Shown piece after piece: positions 1 through 10,113 of a DNA stretch of 64,000 bases. Below the pieces are notes generated by a model. It was not told where the DNA came from and made no database searches. It saw nothing but the letters and a program-made list of their open reading frames with translations. Origin of the DNA: Leishmania martiniquensis (Eukaryota > Euglenozoa > Kinetoplastea > Trypanosomatida > Trypanosomatidae); contig NC_090151.1 of NCBI RefSeq assembly GCF_017916325.1, positions 191,001 to 255,000 on the forward strand. Reading direction: 5' to 3'. The translations under genes were made by a program, and so were the position numbers. Position 1 is the stretch's first letter; every line of letters starts with the position of its first letter.

Positions 1-627
1 GGACTCCGTTTCCACGTCGATGGCAAGGCCATTCCCAACGCTGTTGATGCAGGTGATGAATGCCACCTTGGGGAACTCGTTGAGGATAGCGGCGGCCGCA
101 TCAAAGTGGGCGAAATCGAAGTATGGCGGCATCTTCACACCAAAGGGGTGCGGGTAGGCCTCCGAGACCGCCGTCAAGTAACGCCCCATCGCATCGAAGT
201 CGTAGGCCACCTGCGGCTTGCCGGGAACGTTGGGGCAGGATAGGTTGAGCTCCAGGATGACACCCTTTTCGGTCGCGACAGTGGCAAGGCGCTTGCACAT
301 CGCCGCGTTCTCCTCGGCCGAGAACCCAGACATGGACAGGAACAGCGGCTTCCTGCTGTAGTCGTGCTGCTCAGAGGCGTAGGCCAGGTAATAGTTAAAG
401 CCTTTGTTCGGCAGGCCCATCGAGTTGATGCTGCCAAGCGGCAGGGTCTCGTAGCGCGGCTCCGGATTGCCCTCGCGGAGGGCGGGTGTGCAGCTCTTCG
501 AGACAAGAGAGCCACTCGCCGACTCGGTCATGGCCACCAGCTCCTCCGTCGTGCTGCACATCACGCCAGCCGCGTTCATGAACGGGTTGGCAAACATGTT
601 GCCCAGCATCGACACCTGAAGGCTCAT
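1..627 (-). CDS. DHODH: Dihydroorotate dehydrogenase, class 1A (N-terminal 209 residues, cut by window edge)
   Basis: Oxidises dihydroorotate to orotate, the fourth step of UMP synthesis. The frame is open from the ATG at 625-627 to the left edge, so the C-terminal third (about 100 residues in this family) lies outside. The protein starts MSLQVSML and carries the FMN-enzyme signatures of the soluble, fumarate-using class 1A family: N-A-A-G-V-M near the start, SINSMGLPN, and the active-site loop LNLSCPNVPGKPQ with the catalytic Cys at residue 131 (class 1A uses Cys, class 2 uses Ser). There is no N-terminal membrane helix, again as in class 1A. It is the most downstream pyrimidine gene seen in the unit. 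A strong splice acceptor lies 143 nt upstream of the start. Identity is secure from the motifs and from the neighbouring pathway genes. Confidence 0.95.
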   Translation of the reverse strand, partial: MSLQVSMLGNMFANPFMNAAGVMCSTTEELVAMTESASGSLVSKSCTPALREGNPEPRYETLPLGSINSMGLPNKGFNYYLAYASEQHDYSRKPLFLSMSGFSAEENAAMCKRLATVATEKGVILELNLSCPNVPGKPQVAYDFDAMGRYLTAVSEAYPHPFGVKMPPYFDFAHFDAAAAILNEFPKVAFITCINSVGNGLAIDVETES

Positions 628-2046
628 GGTGAAAGCGGCGGCAGCAGGGGGACAGCGGCAGGGAAGACGGGCGTGTCGAAACGGAAGGAGGAATAGAAGA
701 AAAAAAGGGGGAGGGGGGCGGCGGTTGCGATGCGTGAAAGATGCGTATGGCTGTACTTTGCAGCGGCTACCTGTGTTAGAGAGAGAGAGAAGGCCTGTTT
801 GTATGCAAGTCAGTGTATGCGCTTGCACGCGTATGTCTTCTTGGGTGAGAACGTGTGACGGTGAGCAATCGGTGTCGAGGGCGACAACCTCCTTTCTGTC
901 TATCTTTGCCGCACGAGAGATGGCCTCTCATCGCGTGATGAGTGAGGAGACGGCATTGGTAGAGCGCAGAAGACAGAGACGTGAAGAAAAAAAGAAAGAA
1001 AAGTGGCAGCGGACCAAGGCGGAAGGTCACGGAGAAGCATGCGCAATCACGCCCATTCGTCATCCACACCGATGGACTTCCCCAAACGCAATTGAGGAAG
1101 GCCAGCGTGGCGCCATCAAGACGTCTCCAGTGAACAGAAGAGGCACAGAGGAAAATAGGACGGAGCGCAGAGCTGCCCACGCGCACACACACCGTAGCTC
1201 GCCACTTGCTCTCGCCCTCTCGTTGCGGATACAGCTGAACCGCTGCCTACCGCTCCGTCTGCTTCGGCGCGAAGAACAATCATGCGCGAGCGCCCACAGC
1301 AATGGCCAGCGTGTCTGCAACTGCTGTGGCCACGTAACCGAAGCCGCAAAGGGGTGGGCAGGACGCAGCGGTGAAGTGGATGAGCGGCACACACACACAC
1401 AGAGAGAGAGAAGAGAGAGTGCGCGAGGAAGCTGTCGGCGTATTTATGCGTTCACGCTCACTTGTTTCTTGACGTTTAGTGCCGCGATAGAGAGCCGCTG
1501 TGGCCTGTCGCTTTGGAGGTGCGTGGGCGCCTCCTCCGGTCTGCCAGTGTGAAGTGGGGTATTGCCCCCCTTTCGTCTGCAAGATTCCGTATGCCGCACC
1601 GACTAGCGCGTGCGTACGTGCCTACGGAGATGCCGGAGGTGTCGCTTGAGGCGAGACGCAGACAGGAGAGGAGGTCGCGGGAGAGGGGAGAGGGGCTCCC
1701 CCTTCCGCCCCTTTTATAGCTTTTTCCCACCCCATCCCACCTTACCTCCCCCGCCCACCTTCTGCCACTATCTTTAGGAGTGTGCGTGCGACATGTGCAG
1801 CGGCATCGTTCTCAGTAAGAACGCCCGCCCCCTCCCTGGGAGAAGCAAGGGCGGTTGATGCCGAGGCACACACACACGGAGAGAGAGAGCTAGGCGAAAG
1901 GATGTCAAGACTACCGCGTTGGGAGCCGCCGTCCACTTGACTCCTGCCCCACTTCGTGAAGGCTTCATTTCTGTCCTCCCCCTTTGGGCGGCTGACGTTA
2001 TCGTTACCCTGCCTTCCCACATGCACACACACCGCCCTCAGGCGAG
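628..2046. other. Intergenic region DHODH-ATCase
   Basis: About 1.4 kb without a supportable gene. It holds the DHODH leader and acceptor, a CA/GA microsatellite at about 1389-1413, a second CA/GA run at about 1866-1889, and C/T-rich stretches near the ATCase stop. Open frames here are Arg/Ser-rich or built from CA/TG repeats and match no family. Confidence 0.6.
771..793 (-). promoter_or_regulatory. Candidate spliced-leader acceptor of DHODH
   Basis: On the minus strand a run of alternating C/T (from a GA repeat on the plus strand) is followed by AACACAG; AG is at 772-771. No AG occurs between it and the DHODH ATG, except in the sequence directly after the acceptor, giving a leader of about 143 nt. 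Confidence 0.6.
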
Positions 2047-3030
2047 TCAGGAGAGGACGCTGTAGAGGATTGCCATGCGCATATACAGTCCATAGCGCAT
2101 CTGCCGAAAATACGCCGCACGCGGATCGTCGTCTATGTCCGTGCTGAGCTCATATACCCGGGGCAGCGGGTGCATGACAATCATCTTCGCTTTAGCATGT
2201 GACAGGCGAGCCTTGTCGATGAGCAGCCCAGCCCTCGCAGCCTCGAAGGCGGCCATGGCGTCCGCGTCGGCCGCAGCAGAGGCGACAAATCGCTCCTTCT
2301 GCAGCCTCGTCGCGTAGAGGACGTCGCAGTCAGCCACGATATCCGGAGTGAGCTCGCACGCTGTCTGCACGACGATCCCGCGCCCCTCGATGTCCGCTGC
2401 GACAGACGCTAGCACCTCCGCCGGCATACCCAGACCAGCGGGGGCGACGAGGTAGACCTTCGTCAGCGAAAAGTTGTGCGCCAGCAGCCTTAGCAGCGAG
2501 TGCACCGTGCGACCTTTTTTGAGGTCACCGATCAACGCAATCGTGATGCCGTCCACAGCGCCAAGCTCCGCGTGAATCGTCAGGGTGTCGAGTAGCGCCT
2601 GCGTCGGGTGCTCGCCAGCGCCATTGCCGGCGTTCATGATAGGATGCGTTGCCACGCTCATTGCCTGCTGCAACGCCTCCTCTGTATTGTGGCGAAGCAC
2701 GAGCACGTCACTGTAGGAGTCGAGCGTGCGAACGGTGTCCTGCAGCGTCTCACCCTTGTTCACAGACGACGTCTCCACCTTAAAGTTAACGACGTTGCCG
2801 CCCAGCCGCATCATGGCCGCGCAGAAGCTCGATAGTGTGCGAGAGCTATCCTCAAAGAACAGCGGCGTCATGATGCGGCCGCGCAGGGCGTCGATCGTGT
2901 TGCCGGCCTCGATGTATGTCTTCATCTGGATCGCAAGCTGAATGAGGGCATCGATATCAGCGCGCGAGAACTGAGTGGCGGAGGCAACACTCTGGCCCTT
3001 GAGGGAGGCAACTGGGGTGAAAGTAGGCAT
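2047..3030 (-). CDS. ACT: Aspartate carbamoyltransferase
   Basis: Condenses carbamoyl phosphate with aspartate to carbamoyl aspartate, the second step of UMP synthesis. The 327-residue product (MPTFTPVASL...) has the usual length of a catalytic chain. Visible ligand motifs: the carbamoyl-phosphate loop DSSRT (S62, S63, R64, T65), H141-P-T-Q144 and the MHPLPR motif at about 286-291. The frame is open four codons further to another ATG at 3042 (MRAIM), but the ATG at 3030 gives the family's usual length and N-terminus. It is a stand-alone gene, not part of a CAD-type fusion, and no regulatory-chain gene is seen. It lies between DHODH and the OMPDC-OPRT gene, consistent with the pathway cluster. 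Confidence 0.95.
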   Translation of the reverse strand: MPTFTPVASLKGQSVASATQFSRADIDALIQLAIQMKTYIEAGNTIDALRGRIMTPLFFEDSSRTLSSFCAAMMRLGGNVVNFKVETSSVNKGETLQDTVRTLDSYSDVLVLRHNTEEALQQAMSVATHPIMNAGNGAGEHPTQALLDTLTIHAELGAVDGITIALIGDLKKGRTVHSLLRLLAHNFSLTKVYLVAPAGLGMPAEVLASVAADIEGRGIVVQTACELTPDIVADCDVLYATRLQKERFVASAAADADAMAAFEAARAGLLIDKARLSHAKAKMIVMHPLPRVYELSTDIDDDPRAAYFRQMRYGLYMRMAILYSVLS

Positions 3031-4588
3031 AATGGCGCGCACGTGAGCAGCACAGAAAGAAGGCGCGTTGTGTTTGCGGAGGAGATGCGGATGCGTGTTC
3101 GGCAGGTGTTGGATAGCACGTGTCTCTGTCTCTCACTCTGCCCTAAAGCCTGACTGTGTGTGTGTGTGTGTGCCGGGCTGCGGCTCTGTTGCGCTTCCAG
3201 CAAAAGAGACGTCGCATAGAAAAGTGTCGAGCGCACCAAACAATGGGAAGGAGGGCAGAGTAGACAGGCGCTCCGTGGGCCTGCGCATACGCGAGCTCAG
3301 AAACGAGTGCGCCAGCGAGGGGAGGAGGGGAGGGCGGTCTGCAGGTGTGGCACAGTCCCTGGCAGAGCCTTCCACCCCCACCCTCGGCATCGCGGCTCCC
3401 ACGCATGCACTCGTCATCCCCGGCAGAAGTCAAGGCGGAGAGGCAAGCCGCACACACACGCACGCGAAAACGAAGATACGTCGTCTGCTTTCTCGCGGCG
3501 CTGCGGAGAGGAGCAGGCGTGAAGAAGAGGAGGTACGGCAGAGGCGTCGTTCTATGTGAAGAGGGCTGCGCATGTTTCCACGAGGGTGCGAAAGAGAGCT
3601 ATGGAGGCCGAAGAGAGGGGATGGGTTCCCACAGCGGTTCGTCAAGTTCATCAGACGAGAAGCACACAGAGGAGAGAACTTCCGTGGGAGGGATAGAGAA
3701 GGCGGGAGTAGTCAAGTGCACGCACGAGCGCAGCAACTCGCAAGCGCAGACGTTAGTAGCTACACTGCAGCCTCGACCATCATCGGTCTCTCTGTTTCAC
3801 CAACAAACTGCCCATCCACCCACCCCCTCCTCCTCCTCCTCCAGGTTGTGTCGCGCTGAAACGGAAGCTCCTCACAGAATCGCCCCCTCCCTCTCTTCGC
3901 AGAAGCGCCTTGCAGTCACCCCCAGCCGGCACCACCTACGCCAATGCCCCCTTTCGCACCACATGGCATCCACACGCTGCCCTACACCCTCCCCTCTCTC
4001 TTCAGCTGTTGTGCGCGATGCTTGTCGCCACTCCTGGTGGGCTTGAGCCACAACTGTGTGTCCTCTGAGACGGGCTCGCTGCTTGGAGAGCGCACACGCG
4101 CGGAGGCGCTGCCGATTCTTTTCCATTTCACAACGGCTTATCTCTCATCGGTGCGCAAGTCGCGAAGGCGAACGCGCTTACGTGCGCTTTCGCGCATGCT
4201 CAAGAGACGGCATCGGCAAGGGCGAAAGAGTCCTCCGTACTAGACAGAGAGACAGAGAGGCGCGATGCAACCGCGCGCACGCACTTGCACACCTCCGCCC
4301 TGGTTAACGTTGATCTTTAGAAGAAACAATAGCATGTTGATTCGATAGTGAAAAGAGAGGAGGGGGGAGGGGATGAGAGGGATGCCGCAAGCGCGCAATG
4401 CTCCCCTCGTCCGCTTCGCTTTACCTTTTTCACCTCACGTCTCTTTTTCCCACACATCGTGTGACCGTCGTGTACCCGACTGCGATCGGCGCGCTGCCCT
4501 CCGCCCCCGCCCCTCTCTCTCCCCGCTTCACTCATTCGTCATCGTCCACGGCCGCTATTGCTTGCTTGTTTCTTTTTTCGTTACCACT
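3031..4588. other. Intergenic region ATCase-UMPS
   Basis: About 1.55 kb. Contains a TG microsatellite (3155-3172), a TCC run (3828-3842) and several purine-rich plus-strand blocks that are polypyrimidine tracts in the transcript (about 3243-3260, 3317-3335, 3520-3535). Several AGs could serve as the ATCase acceptor and I could not single one out. No gene seen. Confidence 0.55.
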
Positions 4589-5962
4589 TCACAGCTTACT
4601 CACTTTCCACTGGCCGAGAAAGGCGCGCACGTCCGCCTCCTGCTGGGGAGTGATGGCGTTGCTCTGGCGCCAGAGCGGCAGCAGCTGATAGAGTCCCACC
4701 ACGGCCTCGAAATCGTAGCCAAGCTTCTTCAAGAAGGCCTTGGCACCCATCTCGCGGTCCACCAGCACCACTATCGACACCACCTCGAGCCCAGCAGACT
4801 TGAGCTTCTCGATTGCCTCGACCTTGGTCTCGCCGGTGGATACGAGGTCGTCAATGATGACGACGCGGTCGCCCTTCCTGTACTCGCCCTCGATGGCCGC
4901 CTTTGTACCGTAGCTCTTCGCCTCACGGCGGGGGTAGATGAGAGGAACGTTCATCTCGTTAGAAATGGCGCTGGCGATAGGCAACGCGGCGTAGGGTAGG
5001 CCAGCGATGCGGTCGAACTTGTAGTGGCGCAGTACCTTCGCGTACTCTCGAGCCACGAGGCGCATGATACTTGGGTACGTCACGAGGCGGCGAAGGTCAA
5101 TGTAGATCGGCGAGCTTTTGCCGGACTTGAGCTTGAAGTTGCCGAAGCGCACGCAGTGTGAGTCCACGAGAGACTTCGCGAGCGCGGCAGAGGCACCTTT
5201 GGCGAAGCGGATCGCGTTGATTTCCTCGCACAGCGCCTTTGCAGCAGCGCGCGGGTCGGCAGCGCGGGCAAGGCCGCGAGATACATTGATGAGCATCCCG
5301 CTGCCGTCCGCACGGAGGCCCGCGTCGAGGCTCGCCTTCAGGCTGCCCCCCTGGGCCCCGATGCCCGGCACCAGAAACCACAGCGTTGGGGCACGCGCGC
5401 GGACGCGAGCCAGCGCTACCGGATCCGTAGCCCCAACGACGAGGCCGACATTTCCGTTGGCGTTCCATGGGCCCTCGGCCCGCTCGGCAACGGCCTCGTA
5501 GAGGTACTTGTCACCCACGCGCAGGCACTGCAAGTCGTCACTGCCCTTGTTGGACGTTTTGCAGAGCACAAACACCCCCTTGTTGGCGTAGCGCATGAAC
5601 GACTGCAGGCTGTCGGTGCCCATGTATGGTGAGGCAGTGACGGCGTGCGCATTTAGGTGCTTGAAGGCGGAGGTGGCATACGCGTCAGCGGTGTCCGCAA
5701 TATCGCCGCGCTTTGCATCCAGCACGACGGGGATGCCAGCGGGAACCGCACCGATCACCTCCGACAGCGCCGCCCAGCCCTCCGCGCCAAACAACTCGAA
5801 GAAGGCCGCGTTCGGCTTGTAGGCAGCGGCGTAGTCGTGCGTCTGCTCTATCAGGCGCCTGCATTCCTCCACCGCGGCAGCGGCCGTTTTCGAACGGGGG
5901 TCGAGGCCGACGCAGAGCAGAGAGCGCTTGGCGCGCTCCTGCAGAAGATCGAAGAAGGACAT
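4589..5962 (-). CDS. UMPS: Bifunctional orotidine-5'-phosphate decarboxylase / orotate phosphoribosyltransferase, glycosomal
   Basis: Carries out the last two steps of UMP synthesis: orotate + PRPP to OMP, then decarboxylation to UMP. The 457-residue protein has the OMPDC domain first (about 1-260; D82-x-K84-x-x-D87-I catalytic motif) and the OPRT domain second (about 265-457; PRPP loop VVIIDDLVSTGE with D371/D372; KSYGTK loop). This order is the reverse of the animal enzyme and is typical of kinetoplastids. The last three residues are SKL, a canonical PTS1, so import into glycosomes is expected. The open frame continues upstream of the ATG at 5960-5962, but that part reads through TG repeats and the polypyrimidine tract; the ATG at 5962 gives the expected 457 residues. 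Confidence 0.97.
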   Translation of the reverse strand: MSFFDLLQERAKRSLLCVGLDPRSKTAAAAVEECRRLIEQTHDYAAAYKPNAAFFELFGAEGWAALSEVIGAVPAGIPVVLDAKRGDIADTADAYATSAFKHLNAHAVTASPYMGTDSLQSFMRYANKGVFVLCKTSNKGSDDLQCLRVGDKYLYEAVAERAEGPWNANGNVGLVVGATDPVALARVRARAPTLWFLVPGIGAQGGSLKASLDAGLRADGSGMLINVSRGLARAADPRAAAKALCEEINAIRFAKGASAALAKSLVDSHCVRFGNFKLKSGKSSPIYIDLRRLVTYPSIMRLVAREYAKVLRHYKFDRIAGLPYAALPIASAISNEMNVPLIYPRREAKSYGTKAAIEGEYRKGDRVVIIDDLVSTGETKVEAIEKLKSAGLEVVSIVVLVDREMGAKAFLKKLGYDFEAVVGLYQLLPLWRQSNAITPQQEADVRAFLGQWKVSKL

Positions 5963-6657
5963 GCGATAGGGATGTGTGGGAAGGGGGAGAGGGGGGAAGG
6001 TGTACGGCTGAGTGTACGGGAAGAGAGTCGGTGTCGGCGCGCGGGGAGCTGAGTTAATGGGAAAAGGAGGAGACGGCAAGGAGAAGGGAGAAAAGCGGGG
6101 GTGATCGATGAGCCGTGCGGAGGCGTTGGCGGCGCTTTCTGTATCTCTCAGTCGATGTTGCAGACAGAAGAGGACACGCATGTGCGCGCGCGCGTGTGTG
6201 TGTGTGTGTGTCGCAGCAGCAGCAAGAGATGAAAGAGGGTAAGGAACTGTAAGGAGGAGCCCTGTCATCAGCACATGTGTCGCCGGTGCACCTTCGCGTG
6301 CAGCCGCGCATGCATCGCTCATGGGCACCGAGCGAGAGAAAACGCGCCACACGGGCGCATCCGTGACACTCACACAGAGAAGGGAGCGGAACAAAGAAAA
6401 AGCGGCGTCACCGCACGCGGCGGGGCACATATGCCGAAGGGCGGCTGTCCTTTACCAGACTGTGCTGGATGCTCGGGCGCCCTCGTCCGTCCTTTCTTTC
6501 GTAAGCCCACTGCTGTGAAGCAGATGGCATCGCCTTTTATCCTGCCACTCCGCACCGCATTGCCTTTCCACGCTTCCGAAGCCGCCGCTTATGCGCTGCC
6601 CATGCATGTGCAGCACAGTCCACGAAACAGAGAGAGAGACTGGGGAGGGGGGAGAAG
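5963..6657. other. Intergenic region UMPS-kinase-like gene
   Basis: Contains the UMPS leader and acceptor, a CG/TG microsatellite at 6184-6211, and 3'-flank of the kinase-like gene. No gene seen. Confidence 0.6.
6049..6101 (-). promoter_or_regulatory. Candidate spliced-leader acceptor of UMPS
   Basis: A long minus-strand C/T tract (plus-strand purines 6059-6101) is followed by CATTAACTCAG with AG at 6050-6049, 86 nt before the UMPS ATG. A second possible AG is at 6009-6008. Either supports the start at 5962 rather than upstream in-frame codons. Confidence 0.6.
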
Positions 6658-8841
6658 TCAGCGGATGGCGCGTATCGCAGCACTAACGTACGCGACTTGC
6701 GTCAGAAGCTCGTCAGAGCTTTCCCCGCGCACATCACGGCCGTTCCATATCGTCCACCATGGACGGGGCACAGCGCGCGGAGCACTCGGGTCGCCACAGC
6801 CGCCACCCTCGCCGCTCCTCCCTTCCCTGCTGGTGGGCTCAGCGTCACGGTCCCCCACCATCGAGCGCCACTGCAGACGATGGAGCTGCAGTGGGCGACA
6901 TACCCGATGGTAGTAAAGAACTTCAAAGTAAAACCAATAGCGGAACTCGTAGTAAAACGGCGCCAGCACTGACGAGATCGTCGCCGCAGACGCCGCCATG
7001 CAGCTGTCACCGTCGTCCTCCGCCAGCTGTGGCTCAAGGCCAAGCTCGACTGCGAAGGCGCCCTTAGCACCTGTGCTGCACGCCTCCGAAGAAGACGGCG
7101 CGGCAGCCCGCTCGCGGCAAGAGGAGCTCTGAAGCAGTGCAAGACGCCCGCGTTGCGCAAGCATGCGATTCACGTACGCCGCCCCGGCCTCATTGGCAGA
7201 CAGTGTCGGCTGTGACGGAGACATCGCACGGGGACCGCCACCTGCGTGGCGCTTCTCTTCATCGGCCTGGAGCCCGGCGTGCACACCCACGGCCTCCTCG
7301 TCGCAGTGCGCTAGTGAGACCCACTGGAGGGCAGCAGCACCCGCAGCAGTAGTGGGCGACGACCACATCCTCGTCAGCCCGTCACCACACTCACTCTCCC
7401 AAAAGCTCTGAAAGGCACGCGTGGGCAGTCCATCAGCAGACCAGCAGTGGGCAGAGACGTCACTCTCGGCCTTCTCCGGGGTCGCCTCAGCACCAACGCC
7501 CCCGCCCTGGAGGTGCGCACCACGAACGCCGTCGCACAAGGCCTTAGCAGCGTCAGCGTGGGCCCGCTGGCGCATGCAAGACGGGCGAGGCGGCTCAAAG
7601 CACAAAGGGGAGAACAGATGCAGTGCATCGCGCGCCGCCACGCAGGCCGGCGACGACGTGGTCGTGGAGCTGGCGAGGTGCGCAAGCGACTCCCAGCCAT
7701 CCAGCTGCATCTCCTGCTCCAAGGCAGTCATCAGATCGGTGCGTTGCTGCTCTCGCGACCGCACAAACCACATTTGCTCGATGCGCCGGCGGTAGACTTG
7801 GCGCACGACACCCGCCACAGCAGCAGCTCGCACGCGCTGCTGCCGCAGCTGGGCCTCGTCTGTTGGACCATGCTGGTCATCCCATGCGGTGTCGAACACG
7901 AGATGCACAGCGAGGTGGTGACGGGGGGTGCGGAAAAAGCGCCGCAGGCACGCCGTCTCAGCATCGCATTGAACATCGATCGCGTAGTCGATGTAAGAGT
8001 TGACCAATCGGTTGCACAGTAGTGTCAGGCCCTCCCACACAACATAGATGGTGACATGGCACGCGAACGGCACAACCGCATGCGGCGCTGGCGCGTCGGT
8101 GCCGCTGTGAAGACTAGGAGGCAAGCTGCCGGTTTGGCCACAGCGCTCTTTGCGCTGAGTGGACGCGGCAACACTTCTCCGACGTCGTCCGTCTTCTTCG
8201 GCCTCCTGTGCGCCGAGAGAAGCATCTCCGTCGTCGCCACTCGACCAGTCACTTCGGTGCGAGCCGGCGGGGTCTGCTTCAACATGTGCGCTGCTGGGCT
8301 GGGCAGGCGCGGCAGCTGCTCCCATGGCAGTCCTGGGGGCTTTGGTACTCCATGTGCCCTCTGGTGCGACTCGGCGGTGTTTGCTAGACTCTGGCAGGTG
8401 CAGCACTATTTGCGCCCACCATGCCTCGTGCACAAGCTCCTCCCAGTCGCGTTGGGAAGGTGAGGCGGCGCCGCCTGAGAGTTTCGTGGCGGGTGCTGAA
8501 GCACACGCCGCATCCTCGTCGCGGAGGCTCACCACGACCGTTGGCACCGCGTGCGCCAAAATTGACATCCAACGTGCCACGGCATCGTAGTCAATACACC
8601 GGAAGTCTTCGTAGGTGCGCAGCCGCCTATACGTGTCGTCGAGAAAGAAGCTGTCTGTGCTGATCGGATGCAGCGGCGAGCCGAGGCTGCACGCAATATG
8701 ATGGGCGACAGTGGATTTCCCAGAGGCACTACACCCAACTATGCCAATCTGCTGGATACGGATGTCGACGTTAATGGCGTCGGTGGTGCTTGTTGTGCCC
8801 GCCACGTCAGCAGGTGAGTCTCCCTCGCACTTATTCGGCAT
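6658..8841 (-). CDS. P-loop kinase of the nicotinamide-riboside/uridine kinase type, with long insertions
   Basis: 727 residues. The N-terminal part has a Walker A loop GCSASGKST (G36-T44, K42) after a hydrophobic strand, then TDSFFLDD in the place of the substrate-binding D-D-F-(F/Y) of NRK/uridine kinases, and a YEDFRCIDYDAV segment resembling the NRK 'W-D-x-P-x-A-x-D' region. A later block (about 265-360: YVVWEGLTLL, IDYAIDVQ, ACLRRFFRTPR) resembles the Walker-B/lid part, and a C-terminal FYYEFRYWFYFEVLYYH segment may be the lid helix. Between these are Ala/Ser/Gln-rich insertions, making it two to three times the normal family length. Known family members phosphorylate nicotinamide riboside or uridine; substrate here is not determined. 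Placement inside the pyrimidine cluster makes a nucleoside-salvage role tempting but this is inference. Confidence 0.7.
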   Translation of the reverse strand: MPNKCEGDSPADVAGTTSTTDAINVDIRIQQIGIVGCSASGKSTVAHHIACSLGSPLHPISTDSFFLDDTYRRLRTYEDFRCIDYDAVARWMSILAHAVPTVVVSLRDEDAACASAPATKLSGGAASPSQRDWEELVHEAWWAQIVLHLPESSKHRRVAPEGTWSTKAPRTAMGAAAAPAQPSSAHVEADPAGSHRSDWSSGDDGDASLGAQEAEEDGRRRRSVAASTQRKERCGQTGSLPPSLHSGTDAPAPHAVVPFACHVTIYVVWEGLTLLCNRLVNSYIDYAIDVQCDAETACLRRFFRTPRHHLAVHLVFDTAWDDQHGPTDEAQLRQQRVRAAAVAGVVRQVYRRRIEQMWFVRSREQQRTDLMTALEQEMQLDGWESLAHLASSTTTSSPACVAARDALHLFSPLCFEPPRPSCMRQRAHADAAKALCDGVRGAHLQGGGVGAEATPEKAESDVSAHCWSADGLPTRAFQSFWESECGDGLTRMWSSPTTAAGAAALQWVSLAHCDEEAVGVHAGLQADEEKRHAGGGPRAMSPSQPTLSANEAGAAYVNRMLAQRGRLALLQSSSCRERAAAPSSSEACSTGAKGAFAVELGLEPQLAEDDGDSCMAASAATISSVLAPFYYEFRYWFYFEVLYYHRVCRPLQLHRLQWRSMVGDRDAEPTSREGRSGEGGGCGDPSAPRAVPRPWWTIWNGRDVRGESSDELLTQVAYVSAAIRAIR

Positions 8842-10113
8842 GCTTTAGCACACCCGGTAGACGCCAGGGTCCTCCGAACTTCACTGAAGGCGTAGTGGGC
8901 AGTTCCCTGATGGGACCCTCGCGCTGAGCCTCGCGGAGCTTTGGGGTGCGCGTGCGGCGAAGAAGGCGACGAAGGATACGTCAGGCGCAGAGGCAGAGCG
9001 ACACCTTTGGACGCCGGCACCATGCGGCGGGGGATGGGGGTGAGAAGGTGGAGCGTAAGGGAGAGGCAGAAGGGGAGGGAAATATGTCAACGAGGTGAAG
9101 CGATGCGCGCAGAGGCGAAGAGGGGTATCGGCCCGCTGACATCGGCCAAACGGCCCCTCAGGAATGCTGCCCTCGCGCAGTCTATCGATCGAGCAGGAGC
9201 GTGATCGCTTCCCTTCTCTAGCACCTTCGCCTCACCACAGCCACGTGTGAAGGAGCCGCTGCCCCCATCCCGCAATCGACGGCAACAGACACCGGGGAAA
9301 GGGTCAATAAAGGTGAAGCGAGAAGGCGCACGAAAAGGGGACGACGATGTCGCCGACCACACGCGTGCTTCCGCAGCGCTACCGCAGTAGTCTGAGGCAC
9401 GCCTGAGGAGCGACTTGGCATCAGCACTCAAACATGAGCCCGAGCCCAGTTTCTGCCTCCGCCACCTGCAGCTACGCTGGCTATGGTGTGAAGGAGCCGC
9501 CGCCCTCTCACGAGCTTCTTTTCAGCTTTCCTCTCGCTGCGCGCTAGCAAAGGTCAACCACCGATGCGCAGTCATGGGAGTGTCCACTTTTTCCCTTTCG
9601 CCCGAGACCGCGACGGTCTGCAGTGGTTGAGACACAACGAACCCGCCCTGAAGCAATTCTCCCGCAGGCGTGCGCGTTGCGTCTATGCATGTGCACCTCT
9701 CTCCCCCGTCCCGTAGCGCCTCACGCACGACGCGAACGAAGACACGACGACACACACACACAGACGCTACAGAAAGGCATTCGCCTCTCCGCGCAATCGA
9801 CAGAGACCAGAGAAGAGGGGGAAAAAAGGTCCGCACAAAACAGAAAATATTCGCCTTCAGTGAACCGAGAAAAAAGTAAAACACAAATGCATCTATGAGG
9901 GTTGTGTGTGCGGCTTGGCGGCAGCAGCGGTAACGGCATCGCGCGCGCACACACACAGAGATAACGCACGGCTGGCTCGCGGAAGCGAGGCTGGACGCGG
10001 ACGGCGCTCATCTGATGAGCTCAGTCGCAGCGTTCCCTCACGTCGCCCCGTCTCGTCTCACCAGCGAGGAGAAACAAAGAGGCACCGCTGCCGTGAAGGC
10101 ACCAGCGCCCACT
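8842..10113. other. Intergenic region kinase-like gene - H3 copy 1
   Basis: About 1.3 kb. Holds a strong C/T tract in the transcript sense (plus-strand purines about 9027-9080) just upstream of the kinase-like gene, and the 3'-flank of H3 copy 1. The last 229 bp (9885-10113) are duplicated at 21752-21980. Short open frames (for example 9087-9431, minus) show no domain and were not called. Confidence 0.55.
9885..10113 (-). repeat. Duplicated H3 3'-flank, copy A
   Basis: 229 bp immediately downstream of the H3 copy 1 stop codon that reappear, same length and apparently the same sequence, at 21752-21980 downstream of H3 copy 3. The homology stops abruptly at AAATGCATCTATGAGGG (plus strand, 9885-9901). 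Confidence 0.9.

Noticed and set aside
626..1552. Plus-strand frame of 308 codons upstream of DHODH
   Set aside because: Composed of Arg-rich and CA/GA-repeat translation (HTHTQ, REKKK); it lies over the DHODH leader and acceptor with no recognisable domain.
3549..3556. CATAGAAC in mRNA sense near ATCase
   Set aside because: Last base does not fit the octamer consensus and the element is not repeated.
4373..4999. Plus-strand frame of 208 codons antisense to the UMPS 3' end
   Set aside because: Shadow of the OPRT domain plus pyrimidine-rich intergenic sequence.
9087..9431. 114-codon minus-strand frame between the kinase-like gene and H3
   Set aside because: No domain, no convincing acceptor immediately upstream, composition like the surrounding intergenic DNA.
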